A stretch of DNA of 40,026 bases from Bacteroidales bacterium (GCA_007120085.1 SKOK01000273.1:1-40026), one strand, 5' to 3'; positions 9,045-20,633 are shown, counted from the stretch's first letter. Program-made: numbers and translations. Notes: generated by a model from the letters alone, not told the origin.

Positions 9045-10034
9045 ATGAGGAAAAAAATTGGCGTTTTGGGTGCAGGGCACCTTGGCAAGATTCATATAAA
9101 GTGCATATTGGCATCAGAAAAGTTTGACCTCGTAGGTTTCTATGACCCCGATCCCGAGACTTCCGAAGGGGTGGCACAAACATTTGGCATACACCGTTTC
9201 AACTCCGACGATGAGCTGATAGCTGCTTCAGAGATTGTTGACATCGTAACGCCCACCATCTCTCATTATGATTGTGCCTCCAAAGCGCTGAAGCATGCCA
9301 GGCACGTATTCATTGAAAAACCCCTTACCACTACGCTGTATGAGGCCCGTAAACTCATCGAACTCGCTGATGAGGCGGGTGTAAAGGTGCAGGTAGGGCA
9401 TGTGGAACGGTTCAACCCGGCTTTCATAGCTGCAAAGCCGTACCTGACAAACCCAATGTTCATCGAAGCGCACCGCCTGGGCCAGTTTAACCCGAGAGGC
9501 ACGGATGTTCCCGTTATCCTTGACCTGATGATACACGATATCGACATCGTGCTCAATGTGGTCAAATCAGGAGTTAAGAAAATATCGGCCAGCGGTGTTT
9601 CCGTTGTTTCCGACACCCCTGACATTGCCAATGCACGCATTGAATTCAACAATGCCTGTGTGGCAAACCTTACAGCCAGCAGGATATCCATGAAAAACAT
9701 GCGTAAAACAAGATTCTTCCAGCACGAAGGCTACATTGCAGTTGATTTCCTGAACAAAGAAACCCAGATCATAAGACTTAAGGATGTTGGTGCAAGCCCT
9801 GATCCCCTCGCAATGATCATTGATATGGGACCTGAGAAAAACCAAAAACAGATATGGGTCGAAAAGCCGGAAATAAAATCAATTAATGCCATAAAAACCG
9901 AGCTGGAAACTTTTTTTGACTCCATCATCGATAATACGGAACCACTGGTTACCATCATGGACGGATACACCTCCCTGGAGCTGGCCTATCAGATTATGGA
10001 AAAGATTGAAAAAAACATAAGTCTGCTTACCTGA
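9045..10034 (+). CDS. Gfo/Idh/MocA family oxidoreductase
   Basis: MRKKIGVLGAGHLGKIHIKCI (Rossmann) and HVFIEKPLTTTLYEARKLIELA. The listed ORF start at 9006 is a TTG inside the promoter-like TACTTTTG, so ATG 9045 is preferred. Confidence 0.92.
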   Translation: MRKKIGVLGAGHLGKIHIKCILASEKFDLVGFYDPDPETSEGVAQTFGIHRFNSDDELIAASEIVDIVTPTISHYDCASKALKHARHVFIEKPLTTTLYEARKLIELADEAGVKVQVGHVERFNPAFIAAKPYLTNPMFIEAHRLGQFNPRGTDVPVILDLMIHDIDIVLNVVKSGVKKISASGVSVVSDTPDIANARIEFNNACVANLTASRISMKNMRKTRFFQHEGYIAVDFLNKETQIIRLKDVGASPDPLAMIIDMGPEKNQKQIWVEKPEIKSINAIKTELETFFDSIIDNTEPLVTIMDGYTSLELAYQIMEKIEKNISLLT

Positions 10035-10212
10035 ACGAGGCATTTACAGGCGGTTGTATGACAGTGCATTCATTTTACCTGTTTTTACAATATGTGCCGA
10101 TTGAATGCGTTATCAAATTGTATTTCCCGGCCCAAAGCAAATGCGCCACCATTTAATCGTATTTGCCATTCAGGGAATGCGGCAACCAAGACTTACAAAC
10201 TTATTTCACTAA

Positions 10213-11637
10213 ATGGATAAACGGCTACAAAAGATTGAATTGACAAAATTCGTCTTTTTTGATTTTCTGGCTGCTGCATTGACGTGGTTCCTGTTTGTCA
10301 ATATTTTGAGCGCCAACAACGGGTTTGCATTAAACAGCATCAAAGAGCAATTGTTTATTGAAGAAAACCTGGTGCTCGGATTGGTGATCATTCCACTGTT
10401 CTGGTTAATGCTGTATTACCTCAGCGGATCATACAGGTCGATCTTCCGGCGGTCGCGTCTGGGGCAGTTTGGCCAAACCATCTTTATTTCTTTTATTGGA
10501 GTCCTGGTCATATATTTCGTGATCCTGCTTGACCAAACAATCACTGCAGGAAAAGGTTATTACCAGTCACTTTTATTGCTACTCATCATTCATACAACCA
10601 CCACAGCGACTTTTCGTTTCATTCTGTCAACAAGAATCATTCGCAAGATCCACCAGCGAAAAATTGGATTCAACACGCTCATCATTGGCAGCCAGAAAAG
10701 AGCCATAGAGATTGCTGAAGAACTGACATCACAAAAAAATTCAGCAGGCAATAAGCTGATTGGGTTTGTGAACGTCAGTGACCATGATCGCTATCCTCTG
10801 GAGACTCACCTTCCAAGACTCGGACAGGCTGACCAGATAAAAAACATCATCGAGCAAAACGAGATTGAAGAGGCCATCATCGCACTGGAGTCGCGGGAGC
10901 ATAAAAAGATCAGCAACATTCTTACTGATCTTTACTCAACGGATGTCATTGTTAAGATCATCCCTGAGATGCACGATATCCTGCTGGGCTCTGTCAAAAT
11001 GACTTCCATCTTTGGAACGCCCTTAATCCAAATACAGTCGGGATTATTGCCGGCGTGGCAGCAAACCATTAAGCGCTTTATCGACATCGTTGTGTCCGTT
11101 GGCTGCCTGGTTTTGCTATCTCCTGTTTTTCTGGTTACTGCCATTATGGTAAAGCTGTCATCAAAAGGTCCTGTTTTTTACCAGCATGAGCGGATTGGCC
11201 GCCACGGAAAACCCTTTATGATGCACAAATTCAGGTCAATGTATGTTGACGCTGAGAAAAACGGACCACAGCTTTCTTGCGAAAATGACCCGCGCATCAC
11301 TCCTTTTGGCAGGTTTATGCGCAAGGTAAGGCTCGATGAGATCCCCCAGTTCTATAACGTTCTGCTGGGGTATATGTCTCTAGTGGGCCCCAGGCCTGAA
11401 CGTCAATTCTATATTGACCAGATCGTTAAGAAGGCGCCTCACTACAAGCTTCTTCAAAAAATCAAACCAGGGGTCACAAGCTGGGGGCAGGTAAAATATG
11501 GCTATGCCGAAAATGTTGATGAGATGATCGAAAGGCTAAAATACGATCTCTTGTACCTGGAGAATATGTCGCTGGCCGTTGACTTTAAGATATTGATCTA
11601 CACAGCGCTAATTATCATGCAGGGTCGCGGAAAATAA
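10213..11637 (+). CDS. Exopolysaccharide biosynthesis polyprenyl glycosylphosphotransferase (undecaprenyl-phosphate sugar transferase)
   Basis: 474 aa; N-terminal multi-TM and Rossmann-like region, then the C-terminal bacterial sugar transferase domain (KRFIDIVVSVGCLVLLSPVFLVTAIMVKLSSKGPVFYQHERIGRHGKPFMMHKFRSM ... DEIPQFYNVLLGYMSLVGPRPE). Confidence 0.95.
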   Translation: MDKRLQKIELTKFVFFDFLAAALTWFLFVNILSANNGFALNSIKEQLFIEENLVLGLVIIPLFWLMLYYLSGSYRSIFRRSRLGQFGQTIFISFIGVLVIYFVILLDQTITAGKGYYQSLLLLLIIHTTTTATFRFILSTRIIRKIHQRKIGFNTLIIGSQKRAIEIAEELTSQKNSAGNKLIGFVNVSDHDRYPLETHLPRLGQADQIKNIIEQNEIEEAIIALESREHKKISNILTDLYSTDVIVKIIPEMHDILLGSVKMTSIFGTPLIQIQSGLLPAWQQTIKRFIDIVVSVGCLVLLSPVFLVTAIMVKLSSKGPVFYQHERIGRHGKPFMMHKFRSMYVDAEKNGPQLSCENDPRITPFGRFMRKVRLDEIPQFYNVLLGYMSLVGPRPERQFYIDQIVKKAPHYKLLQKIKPGVTSWGQVKYGYAENVDEMIERLKYDLLYLENMSLAVDFKILIYTALIIMQGRGK

Positions 11638-11642
11638 CCCCG

Positions 11643-12263
11643 TCATATCAGGCCTGCTTCTATCAACTGCACAACCTCCTCAATCATTTGATCATCTCCG
11701 AAAGGGTCATATTCCGTTTTAAGGTTAAACCCGAAAATGCGCCCGAATGACTGCCAGAAAACTGCTGAAAATGCACCCCTGAATTCTCTGAGTATTTCAT
11801 AGGAAGTATGCTGGGTCTCCCTGTCGATAAGCTTGATTAGTATTAATCCTTGCGAAAAAGTCAGCTTTTTAAGGTCCTCCTCAAACTGAGCCCTGATCTG
11901 CTTTTCAACAGCCTCTGTGAATCTGCGCCGGTCACGTTCATTGTCAATCTCCAGAAGGATATCGCTATACTCTCTGAACATATTGCCTGCCAGGCTGGCG
12001 TAGGGATAGGCGGCTTTAACATTACGTACCATCCGGCCATATCGTCTTGCCTCACGCCGGCTTTCAAACTGCCGCGGTGCAAATACATCCACGGGTAAAA
12101 GTTCAATAACCAATATGGTGTCACCTTCAATTATGTGCGCAGCAACGGTGCGTCCCCCCATCACGCTGTCGGGCTCAATGGCAAAGGCGGCAAAGCCTTG
12201 CGTGGCAGCCCAAAGAGTGAAAACATAAATAATGCTGCAGAGATACCGCATGATACAATACAT
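11643..12263 (-). CDS. DUF4294 domain-containing protein
   Basis: VAAHIIEGDTILVIELLPVDVFAPRQFESRREARRYGRMVRNVKAAYPYA is recognised as the DUF4294 family of Bacteroidota; signal-peptide-like N terminus. Confidence 0.8.
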   Translation of the reverse strand: MYCIMRYLCSIIYVFTLWAATQGFAAFAIEPDSVMGGRTVAAHIIEGDTILVIELLPVDVFAPRQFESRREARRYGRMVRNVKAAYPYASLAGNMFREYSDILLEIDNERDRRRFTEAVEKQIRAQFEEDLKKLTFSQGLILIKLIDRETQHTSYEILREFRGAFSAVFWQSFGRIFGFNLKTEYDPFGDDQMIEEVVQLIEAGLI

Positions 12264-12334
12264 AAAACATCCTTATAAATAAGAACGCTTCAATATACAA
12301 AAAATTTTAGAGAAAGCCAACCGCCTGGCAATGA

Positions 12335-13600
12335 TTATGACGCCACCCTAAACCGCTCAACGTCAGCTTTATCAAGCCGCCTATGGGCATACTCCAGGGT
12401 TAAATGAAAGGTTTCAGCTTTGCTTGTGGCAGATGGAATGTCATACATGGCATCAAGCATGATGAGCTCGCAGATAGAGCGTAAGCCACGGGCACCCAGT
12501 TTGAACTCTATGGCCTTATCAACAATGTAATCAAGCACTTCGTTATCAATTTTTAGTTTCATATTGTCCATCTCAAAGAGCTTGGCATACTGCTTTATGA
12601 GGGAGTTCCTGGGCTCGGTAAGGATCTGACGCAATGCATTCCTGTCCAGTGGGTTCAGGTAGGTAAGTACAGGCATACGGCCCACCAGCTCAGGGATCAA
12701 CCCAAAACTTTTCAGGTCTTGCGGGGCGATGTACTGCAGCATATTGTCACGGTCGATGCGGCCACTTTTCCTGACACCGTAACCAATGGCGTTGGCTTGC
12801 ATGCGCGACATAATCCTTTTTTCAATGCCATCAAAGGCGCCGCCACAGATAAACAAAATGTTCTGGGTGTTCACCTGCAGCATTTTCTGTTCAGGATGCT
12901 TCCGTCCGCCCTGAGGCGGTACGTTAACAACAGCGCCTTCAAGCAATTTCAGCAGGGCCTGCTGTACACCCTCACCAGAAACATCGCGGGTGATGGAGGG
13001 ATTGTCCGTCTTGCGGGCAATCTTGTCAACCTCGTCAATGAACACGATGCCACGTTCGGCGGCAGCCACATCATAATCAGCCACCTGAAGCAAACGCACC
13101 AGTATGCTTTCAACATCCTCGCCCACATAACCGGCCTCGGTGAGCACCGTGGCATCAGCAATGCAAAACGGCACCTGCATTTTTTTGGCAATGGTGCGCG
13201 CCATGAGCGTTTTCCCGGTGCCTGTTTCGCCAACCATCACGATGTTCGATTTTTCAAGCTCTACGCCATCAATGTCGTCCTCGCCCGGCACAATGTGGTT
13301 AATCCGTTTGTAGTGATTATAAACAGCAACTGATAAAACCTTTTTGGCATCCTCCTGGCCTATGACATACTGGTCGAGGTGCTTCTTGATCTCTGCAGGT
13401 TTGAAAAGCTTAAACGATGGGATTTTGTTACGCTTCTGGCGCATATCCTCCTCAACCACTATTTGTGAAGCCTGCCTGATGCAACGCTCACATATGTGGG
13501 CATCCAGCCCGGTAACGAGCATCTCCACCTGTTCATCTTCACGCCCGCAAAAAGAACACTTTTCCTTCTGCTTGTTTATGTTTCCTGATTTTTTTGACAT
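12335..13600 (-). CDS. clpX: ATP-dependent Clp protease ATP-binding subunit ClpX
   Basis: N-terminal zinc-binding CSFCGRE...CERC; Walker [34 protein letters not shown]. Confidence 0.98.
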   Translation of the reverse strand: MSKKSGNINKQKEKCSFCGREDEQVEMLVTGLDAHICERCIRQASQIVVEEDMRQKRNKIPSFKLFKPAEIKKHLDQYVIGQEDAKKVLSVAVYNHYKRINHIVPGEDDIDGVELEKSNIVMVGETGTGKTLMARTIAKKMQVPFCIADATVLTEAGYVGEDVESILVRLLQVADYDVAAAERGIVFIDEVDKIARKTDNPSITRDVSGEGVQQALLKLLEGAVVNVPPQGGRKHPEQKMLQVNTQNILFICGGAFDGIEKRIMSRMQANAIGYGVRKSGRIDRDNMLQYIAPQDLKSFGLIPELVGRMPVLTYLNPLDRNALRQILTEPRNSLIKQYAKLFEMDNMKLKIDNEVLDYIVDKAIEFKLGARGLRSICELIMLDAMYDIPSATSKAETFHLTLEYAHRRLDKADVERFRVAS

Positions 13601-13609
13601 TTTGCCGTG

Positions 13610-14299
13610 CTATTTATCTGCTTGCTTCTTGTTTGATATCAACACCTCATCAATCATGCCATAATCTTTCGCCTCCATGGCTGTCATCCAGTAGTCGCGG
13701 TCGGCATCCTTCCATATCTTCTTATAGTCCTGGTTTGAGTGCAATGCAATGATCTCGTAAAGTTCTTTTTTGATCTTCTGAATCTCCCGCGCGGTAATCT
13801 CAATGTCAGAGGCTTGCCCTTCGGCGCCACCCATCGGCTGGTGAATCAGGATCCTGCTGTGCTTCAAAGCCGTGCGCTTTCCGGCTGCACCGGCACTCAG
13901 CAAAACGGCACCCATCGAAGCGGCCATCCCCGTACAAATGGTTGATACGTCAGGTGCGATGTACTGCATCGTATCATAAATGCCTAAACCGGCATAAACT
14001 GATCCGCCTGGTGTGTTAAGATAGATCTGAATGTCTTTTTTGGGATCAACCGACTCCATATAGAGCAACTGGGCCTGGATGATGTTAGCCACATAGTCGT
14101 TTATGGGAACGCCAAGGAAAATGATGCGGTCCATCATCAAACGACTGAAAACATCCATTGTGGCGATGTTCAGCTGGCGCTCCTCAATAATGGTTGGACT
14201 GATATAATTGCCATACGCCGAGGTATAATCGTGCAGGCTGATGCTGCTGATGCCTGCGTGCCTGGTGGCATATTTTTGAAAATCATCGTTTCTGCTCAT
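13610..14299 (-). CDS. clpP: ATP-dependent Clp protease proteolytic subunit ClpP
   Basis: Catalytic Ser context TGMAASMGAVLLSAGAAGKR and His context HSRILIHQPMGGAEGQASDIEI. Confidence 0.98.
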   Translation of the reverse strand: MSRNDDFQKYATRHAGISSISLHDYTSAYGNYISPTIIEERQLNIATMDVFSRLMMDRIIFLGVPINDYVANIIQAQLLYMESVDPKKDIQIYLNTPGGSVYAGLGIYDTMQYIAPDVSTICTGMAASMGAVLLSAGAAGKRTALKHSRILIHQPMGGAEGQASDIEITAREIQKIKKELYEIIALHSNQDYKKIWKDADRDYWMTAMEAKDYGMIDEVLISNKKQADK

Positions 14300-14302
14300 A
14301 GC

Positions 14303-15709
14303 TTATTCTGTTTTTGATTCGTTTTGGGCATCATCTGCCACTTCATCCTTGTTATATTTCTCTTTAACAATTTTCTCAAAATCTTCCATCGAAACCTCTA
14401 TCTCATTCAGCTTTAGCTTTTCTTTAAAAACTTTCATCATCTTCATATCATACAAGTGGTCATATACTTTCTTGACCTCTTCCTCTTTTCCGCCAAGTTC
14501 CTGAACATATTTTTCGATGATCTCCTGAGGTATGTCAGCCTGTCCGTATTGCGCCAACTGCGTCCTGATAAAGAATTCAAGCTGCGTCTTTACCTCTTCA
14601 GGGCCTACTTCCACTTTATGGGCCTTGATGAGGTGGTTTTCAATCAATTGCCACCTGAATGCATCGGCAGCCTTTTCAAACTCTTCATCAATCTGTGCCT
14701 CTGAAAGCTTTTCCTTGTTATTTTCGAGCAACCATTTCTTTAAGAATGACTCAGGCAGGGGCAGCGTTGTTATCTCAATCAGTTTTTCAGAGACCAGGTT
14801 TCTGAAGTGCTTGTCAACATCGACCTGGTATTGCTGACTGATCTGTTTTGCCAGTGATTCGCGAAAAGCCTCTTCCGTTTTGATTTCCATTCCGGGCGCT
14901 GCCTTTTCATAAAGTTCTTCATTGAGCTCGGCAGGCTTTATGCGGCTGATGCTCTCGACGGTAAAACGATAATTTGCACCGTGATCTGCGAGCGCCTCCT
15001 TTGTGACACCCAGCATGGCGGCAGCTTCGGCTTCAGAACCCACGGCCTTCTGCACATCCATGGTGATCACGGAGCCGGGCTTCAAGCCGATGAGCTCATT
15101 TTTAATATCTTCATCCTTAAGAAAACGTATATACACATTGGTTTTGTTTGTCACGCCTCCTTCTATGGGGTTTCCGGCATCATCAAGCTCGGCGAATTCA
15201 CCAAATAAGACATCGTCTTCTTCGGAAACACCGGGATTCACATAATCACCATGCCGCTTGCGAATCTCGCTTACAAAGTCATCCACTTTTTCGTCTTCAA
15301 CTTTGATTTTATGATAGTCCACCTCGATATCCTGCGAAAGTTCAAGTTCAATATCGGGCGCGAGGCCTATATGGTAAACAAATGAAAAATCACTCTTAGC
15401 GGCATCCTCAGAAATGTCAGATGCAGCCTGGTCAAGCATTGGGTTACCAAGAATATTCAGTTCTTCTTCTTTGATGTATTCAAAAAGCTTGTCGGCCTGC
15501 AGTTTGTTAACCTCCTCGAGGACAACACCTCTGCCATACTTCTTTTTTACCAGGCCCATGGGTACTTTGCCGGGTCTGAAGCCAGGCTCGTGCATCTTTT
15601 TTTGAAGATTTTTGAGCTCCTTATCAACCTGCTCGCGATAATCCTCTTCGTTGACTTTCATGGTGATCGTGGCCTCCAGTGGCCCGGTGTTCTCCTTAAC
15701 AATTTCCAT
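14303..15709 (-). CDS. tig: Trigger factor (peptidyl-prolyl isomerase/chaperone)
   Basis: N-terminal ribosome-binding signature MHEPGFRPGKVPMGLVKKKYG; directly upstream of clpP-clpX. Confidence 0.96.
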   Translation of the reverse strand: MEIVKENTGPLEATITMKVNEEDYREQVDKELKNLQKKMHEPGFRPGKVPMGLVKKKYGRGVVLEEVNKLQADKLFEYIKEEELNILGNPMLDQAASDISEDAAKSDFSFVYHIGLAPDIELELSQDIEVDYHKIKVEDEKVDDFVSEIRKRHGDYVNPGVSEEDDVLFGEFAELDDAGNPIEGGVTNKTNVYIRFLKDEDIKNELIGLKPGSVITMDVQKAVGSEAEAAAMLGVTKEALADHGANYRFTVESISRIKPAELNEELYEKAAPGMEIKTEEAFRESLAKQISQQYQVDVDKHFRNLVSEKLIEITTLPLPESFLKKWLLENNKEKLSEAQIDEEFEKAADAFRWQLIENHLIKAHKVEVGPEEVKTQLEFFIRTQLAQYGQADIPQEIIEKYVQELGGKEEEVKKVYDHLYDMKMMKVFKEKLKLNEIEVSMEDFEKIVKEKYNKDEVADDAQNESKTE

Positions 15710-15889
15710 AGTTGAGATCCTTGTTTCTGTTTTACTGATTTGCAGTGTGGTTACTTTTCCTGTAGTTTGTTATCATACAGGCACTTTATTATTACGAAGA
15801 ATGTTTACAAAAACTTTCATCGTGCCTGAAAAAAAAAACAAACCCGGTTTTCAGCACCAAATTTGTTTGCTGTATTTTGATATCATTTG

Positions 15890-15971
15890 TGCGGATGAAG
15901 GGACTCGAACCCCCACGCCTTTCGGCACCAGATCCTAAGTCTGGCGCGGCTACCAATTACGCCACATCCGC
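15890..15971 (-). tRNA. tRNA-Leu (anticodon UAG)
   Basis: Minus strand GCGGATG...CCAGACTTAGGATCTGG...TGCCGAAAGGCGT...GGGGGTTCGAGTCCC...CATCCGCA: complementary acceptor arms, class II variable arm, T-loop TTCGAGT, anticodon loop CTTAGGA. No encoded CCA. Confidence 0.95.
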
Positions 15972-16028
15972 ATTTATAGCCAATTGGGTTGCAAAGATAC
16001 GATATATTTTCGAATTAAAACAAAAAGG

Positions 16029-17729
16029 CTATTCGATGTTTACACCGGCAATGGCTTCGTTGATATTCAGGATGCTGTCGCCGATCTTTTCACATGACGA
16101 GATGATCTTGTTGAAGTAAAATCCACCTTTGGCATGTGTGGGGTGCTGCTCAATGTCGTGGATAACAGCATCACTGATGCGATCGCGGAAAGCGTTGATG
16201 CTTTTTTCCAGCTCATTGGCGGTTTGAATATTCTTGCGTGCCTCATGGATGCTGGTTTGCAGGTTGCTCAGCATGAGGTCAAACCCATTGTTTACCAGCT
16301 TAAACATTTCAAAGAGATCGCTGCGCTGCGACGGGGTGAAGTATATCTTCTCCTTCTTCTTCTCAGCAAGCAGGCTTGCCATTTTAAAACAAACGTCGCC
16401 AATCTTTTCAACTTCGCTGCTTATCAGACGCATCCTCCTGAGCTCCTCTGCCGCCTGGCTGCTGAGTTGCTTCCGTGATATCTTGATAAGAAAGGTTGTG
16501 ATCTCCACTTCAACCCTGTCGGTGATCTCTTCGTATTTGCTCACTTTCTCCAGGAGGTTCTGGTATTCTTTTTTATCGGTTTCGATGATCAGGGCAGGAA
16601 TGAAGTTAAACATGCGGTGAGCAAGTTCCGTGAATTTGCGCACCTCTTTCTTGGCCTGGAACACCGACAGCTCAGCCATGTGCAGGAATCCGGAGCTGAA
16701 GTATTCAAGCTGTGGCCGTTCAAATTTCTTTCCTTTTGAAGGCAGGATGTATTCGACAATGATCACCAGGTATTTAACAAAACCTATCAGCAACAACGTG
16801 TTTGTGATGTTAAATACCGTATGGAAAATGGAAAGCCCGATCGGTATCATGGTGGCTGTTTCCATTGGTGAGCCAAGTCCAAAATGGACCATAAAGTGAT
16901 CAATCTGGTTCAAAAAGAATCTGAAAAACACCAGCATCCATATAATCCCGATGATATTGAATATCGTATGCGCAAGCGCAGTTCGTTTGGCATAAACGTT
17001 CCCCACGAGCGCAGCCAGGTTTGCAGTGATGGTGGTACCGATGTTCTCGCCCAGCACAATGGCAGCCCCGTGCTCAAAACCGATCCAACCGTAGTTACAC
17101 ATCACCAGGGTAAGTGCCATGGTGGCACTTGACGATTGCAAGACAATGGTAAGCAAGGTGCCCAGTCCCAGAAATAAAAACGTACTATAAACGCCATAGT
17201 CTGTCATCTCCTGCAAAAACCTGAACATTTCAGGGTTTGTCTCGAGGTCAGGTACAGAGTTTCGCAAAAAATCAAGGCCCATAAACAACAATGCAAAGCC
17301 AAGCAGGATCTGCCCCATGGAGTTAAAGCGTTCGCGTTTATTAAGCAAGAGCGGAAAACTGATTCCGATAAGCGGTATGGAAATCGCTGATATATTGAGT
17401 TTAAATCCCAGCAAAGAAATCAGCCAGGCAGTGGTAGTGGTCCCTATGTTCGCCCCCATGATCACACCAATTGATTGCACGAGCGTCATCAAACCGGCAT
17501 TCACAAAAGAAACGACCATGACCGTGGAGGCAGAGGAGGATTGCACCAGTGTGGTCAAAAGAAAACCGGTCAGCACCCCGATAAAACGTTTGCTTGTCAT
17601 GGCTGCAAGGATGGAGCGCATCCTGTCACCGGCAAACTTCTGGATGCCCTCGCTCATTGTCTTCATTCCAAAAAGGAACAAACTTAATGATCCAAACAGC
17701 GTCAGGAAGTCAAAAAAGCCAAAGCTCAT
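16029..17729 (-). CDS. Na/Pi cotransporter family protein (NptA-like with PhoU-like C-terminal domain)
   Basis: Duplicated QSSSASTVMVVSFVNAGLM / QSSSATMALTLVMCNYG repeats and GANIGTT / GENIGTT motifs; helical PhoU-like tail. Confidence 0.93.
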   Translation of the reverse strand: MSFGFFDFLTLFGSLSLFLFGMKTMSEGIQKFAGDRMRSILAAMTSKRFIGVLTGFLLTTLVQSSSASTVMVVSFVNAGLMTLVQSIGVIMGANIGTTTTAWLISLLGFKLNISAISIPLIGISFPLLLNKRERFNSMGQILLGFALLFMGLDFLRNSVPDLETNPEMFRFLQEMTDYGVYSTFLFLGLGTLLTIVLQSSSATMALTLVMCNYGWIGFEHGAAIVLGENIGTTITANLAALVGNVYAKRTALAHTIFNIIGIIWMLVFFRFFLNQIDHFMVHFGLGSPMETATMIPIGLSIFHTVFNITNTLLLIGFVKYLVIIVEYILPSKGKKFERPQLEYFSSGFLHMAELSVFQAKKEVRKFTELAHRMFNFIPALIIETDKKEYQNLLEKVSKYEEITDRVEVEITTFLIKISRKQLSSQAAEELRRMRLISSEVEKIGDVCFKMASLLAEKKKEKIYFTPSQRSDLFEMFKLVNNGFDLMLSNLQTSIHEARKNIQTANELEKSINAFRDRISDAVIHDIEQHPTHAKGGFYFNKIISSCEKIGDSILNINEAIAGVNIE

Positions 17730-17841
17730 AAGCCATCAATTTGGTAAGGCAAAAATACGCAAAAGAACATCTTTTCCAATACACCTGTGACATTTTTCAA
17801 AAAAAGAATTCAGAAACATTGATTATCAGGGGCATTTGATA

Positions 17842-19149
17842 TCAATAAATGAATACCTTCTCAATAAGCTTCTTTCCTGTTGGAGGTTTAACTGCGATGA
17901 AGTATAGCCCCGGTGCAAACCCGGAAACATCTGCCTGAACCACCACAGGAGAAGTGAGGGTAGTGCCTGTTTTTCGTAAAAGGCTAATACCCGCAGGTGA
18001 TATGAGTTCAACGCTAACTGATCCGGCATGACCATGAATATGAATGGCAACATTTTTGCCTGCCCTGTCATAAACAACATGAATGCCGGCAGCTGGAGGA
18101 TCATTATGAGATATGCTGCTCACATAATCCGTGATGCCGATTTGCATTTGCACGGGCAGATGGTCTGACATATTGAAAAGTGCAAGGATCACTTCCTGGG
18201 GCACCCCGCTCTGGTTTGGAGGAGAAATCAGCGATTGGTTAAACCGCAGGCCATCCTGTCCGATCGCATTGTAAGAATCTTCAATGTACACCATCCCTTG
18301 CCATCCTTCCATTATGCTCTCAGTCGCAAGGATAAAGTCGTATCTATCGTCCATACCGCCTGTTACAAAGCAATCGTGCTGGCCTGTGCGGGTGCTCTGG
18401 GTATGATAGGGCGCCATTTCCGGGTTGTTCCACCACACACCTGGCTGGTCAATGGGGTCATGAAACCTGATGCTTTCATTCGGGTGATAGGTGATCTGCT
18501 GGAATGCTTGCTCGTAGGAGGAGTTCATGTTGAAATCGCCCATAAACAGCAGGTTGCCCCTGATATTCATCTGGTCTATGTAACTCATCACGGCTGATGC
18601 TTCCTGCATTCGCCTTTGCTGGTCACCGCTGCTGCTTCCGGCTTTCATGTGGGTAACAAATACGTGCAGGAAGATGGTATCATTTCCCTGCCCCAAAAGT
18701 GGGTCATTGTAATAAAGCGTGTAAAGGTTGATGTCACGGACAACGGCTGCTGCCACATCCTCACTGTACAATACAAACTTTTCGGTATTGTAAAACAGCA
18801 TATTAACAAGGCCGGAACCCGTGGTGTTGGTATAGCTTACGTGCGCGTAGCCCGTGCGGCCATCAGCATTCAACACATGATCCCTGATGCGTGTGGCATT
18901 GGCAGGATCCGGTCCCATTTCATTTACGGCGAAAAGGTCAGGCTGGCTATAAGCAATGATGGTGCGCAGATGGGCATCCTTATCGTCAATGTTATTGTTT
19001 TGTGAATTGCAGAAAGAGGTATAGTTGCCGTAAAACAAAAGGTTGTAAACCATTACGGAGACGGTATCCCGTGGTGTAACAGGATAAACGGACAGCGAGA
19101 TCAGCAATGGCAAGAAGAAAACCAGTATTTTGCGGAAAACCATCGGCAA
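17842..19149 (-). CDS. Secreted endonuclease/exonuclease/phosphatase-family protein with T9SS type A sorting domain
   Basis: Signal-peptide-like N terminus; LLFMGDFNMNSSYE and NMSDHLPVQMQI EEP-family motifs; C-terminal GLYFIAVKPPTGKKLIEKVFIY typical of T9SS sorting domains. Confidence 0.85.
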   Translation of the reverse strand: MPMVFRKILVFFLPLLISLSVYPVTPRDTVSVMVYNLLFYGNYTSFCNSQNNNIDDKDAHLRTIIAYSQPDLFAVNEMGPDPANATRIRDHVLNADGRTGYAHVSYTNTTGSGLVNMLFYNTEKFVLYSEDVAAAVVRDINLYTLYYNDPLLGQGNDTIFLHVFVTHMKAGSSSGDQQRRMQEASAVMSYIDQMNIRGNLLFMGDFNMNSSYEQAFQQITYHPNESIRFHDPIDQPGVWWNNPEMAPYHTQSTRTGQHDCFVTGGMDDRYDFILATESIMEGWQGMVYIEDSYNAIGQDGLRFNQSLISPPNQSGVPQEVILALFNMSDHLPVQMQIGITDYVSSISHNDPPAAGIHVVYDRAGKNVAIHIHGHAGSVSVELISPAGISLLRKTGTTLTSPVVVQADVSGFAPGLYFIAVKPPTGKKLIEKVFIY

Positions 19150-19171
19150 ATTGTTATGGCAGGTACGGATA

Positions 19172-19209
19172 CTTCAATGCCACAGGCAATGAAGCCTGTG
19201 GCATTGAAG
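19172..19209. terminator. Perfect 16-bp stem-loop just downstream of eno (terminator or processing hairpin)
   Basis: CTTCAATGCCACAGGC (19172-19187) - AATGAA - GCCTGTGGCATTGAAG (19194-19209), 14 nt past the eno stop. No U-tract on the eno strand. Confidence 0.7.
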
Positions 19210-19223
19210 ATATTTATACATTT

Positions 19224-20531
<1,308 letters not shown>

Positions 20532-20633
20532 TTAATATTTTTCTCTGTGTATTTTAATCCTTGATAAGCCTGGTGCAAAACAGGCATATTCAAGCATAGT
20601 AAATCGTTTGAGGAATTAAAAAAGAATGAATGG

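Noticed and set aside
12719-13333. 204-aa + strand ORF opposite clpX
   Set aside because: Wholly antisense to clpX, with no recognisable domain; best explained as a codon-bias shadow ORF.
17317-17790. 157-aa + strand ORF opposite the Na/Pi cotransporter
   Set aside because: Antisense to a well-supported transporter gene; no family resemblance.
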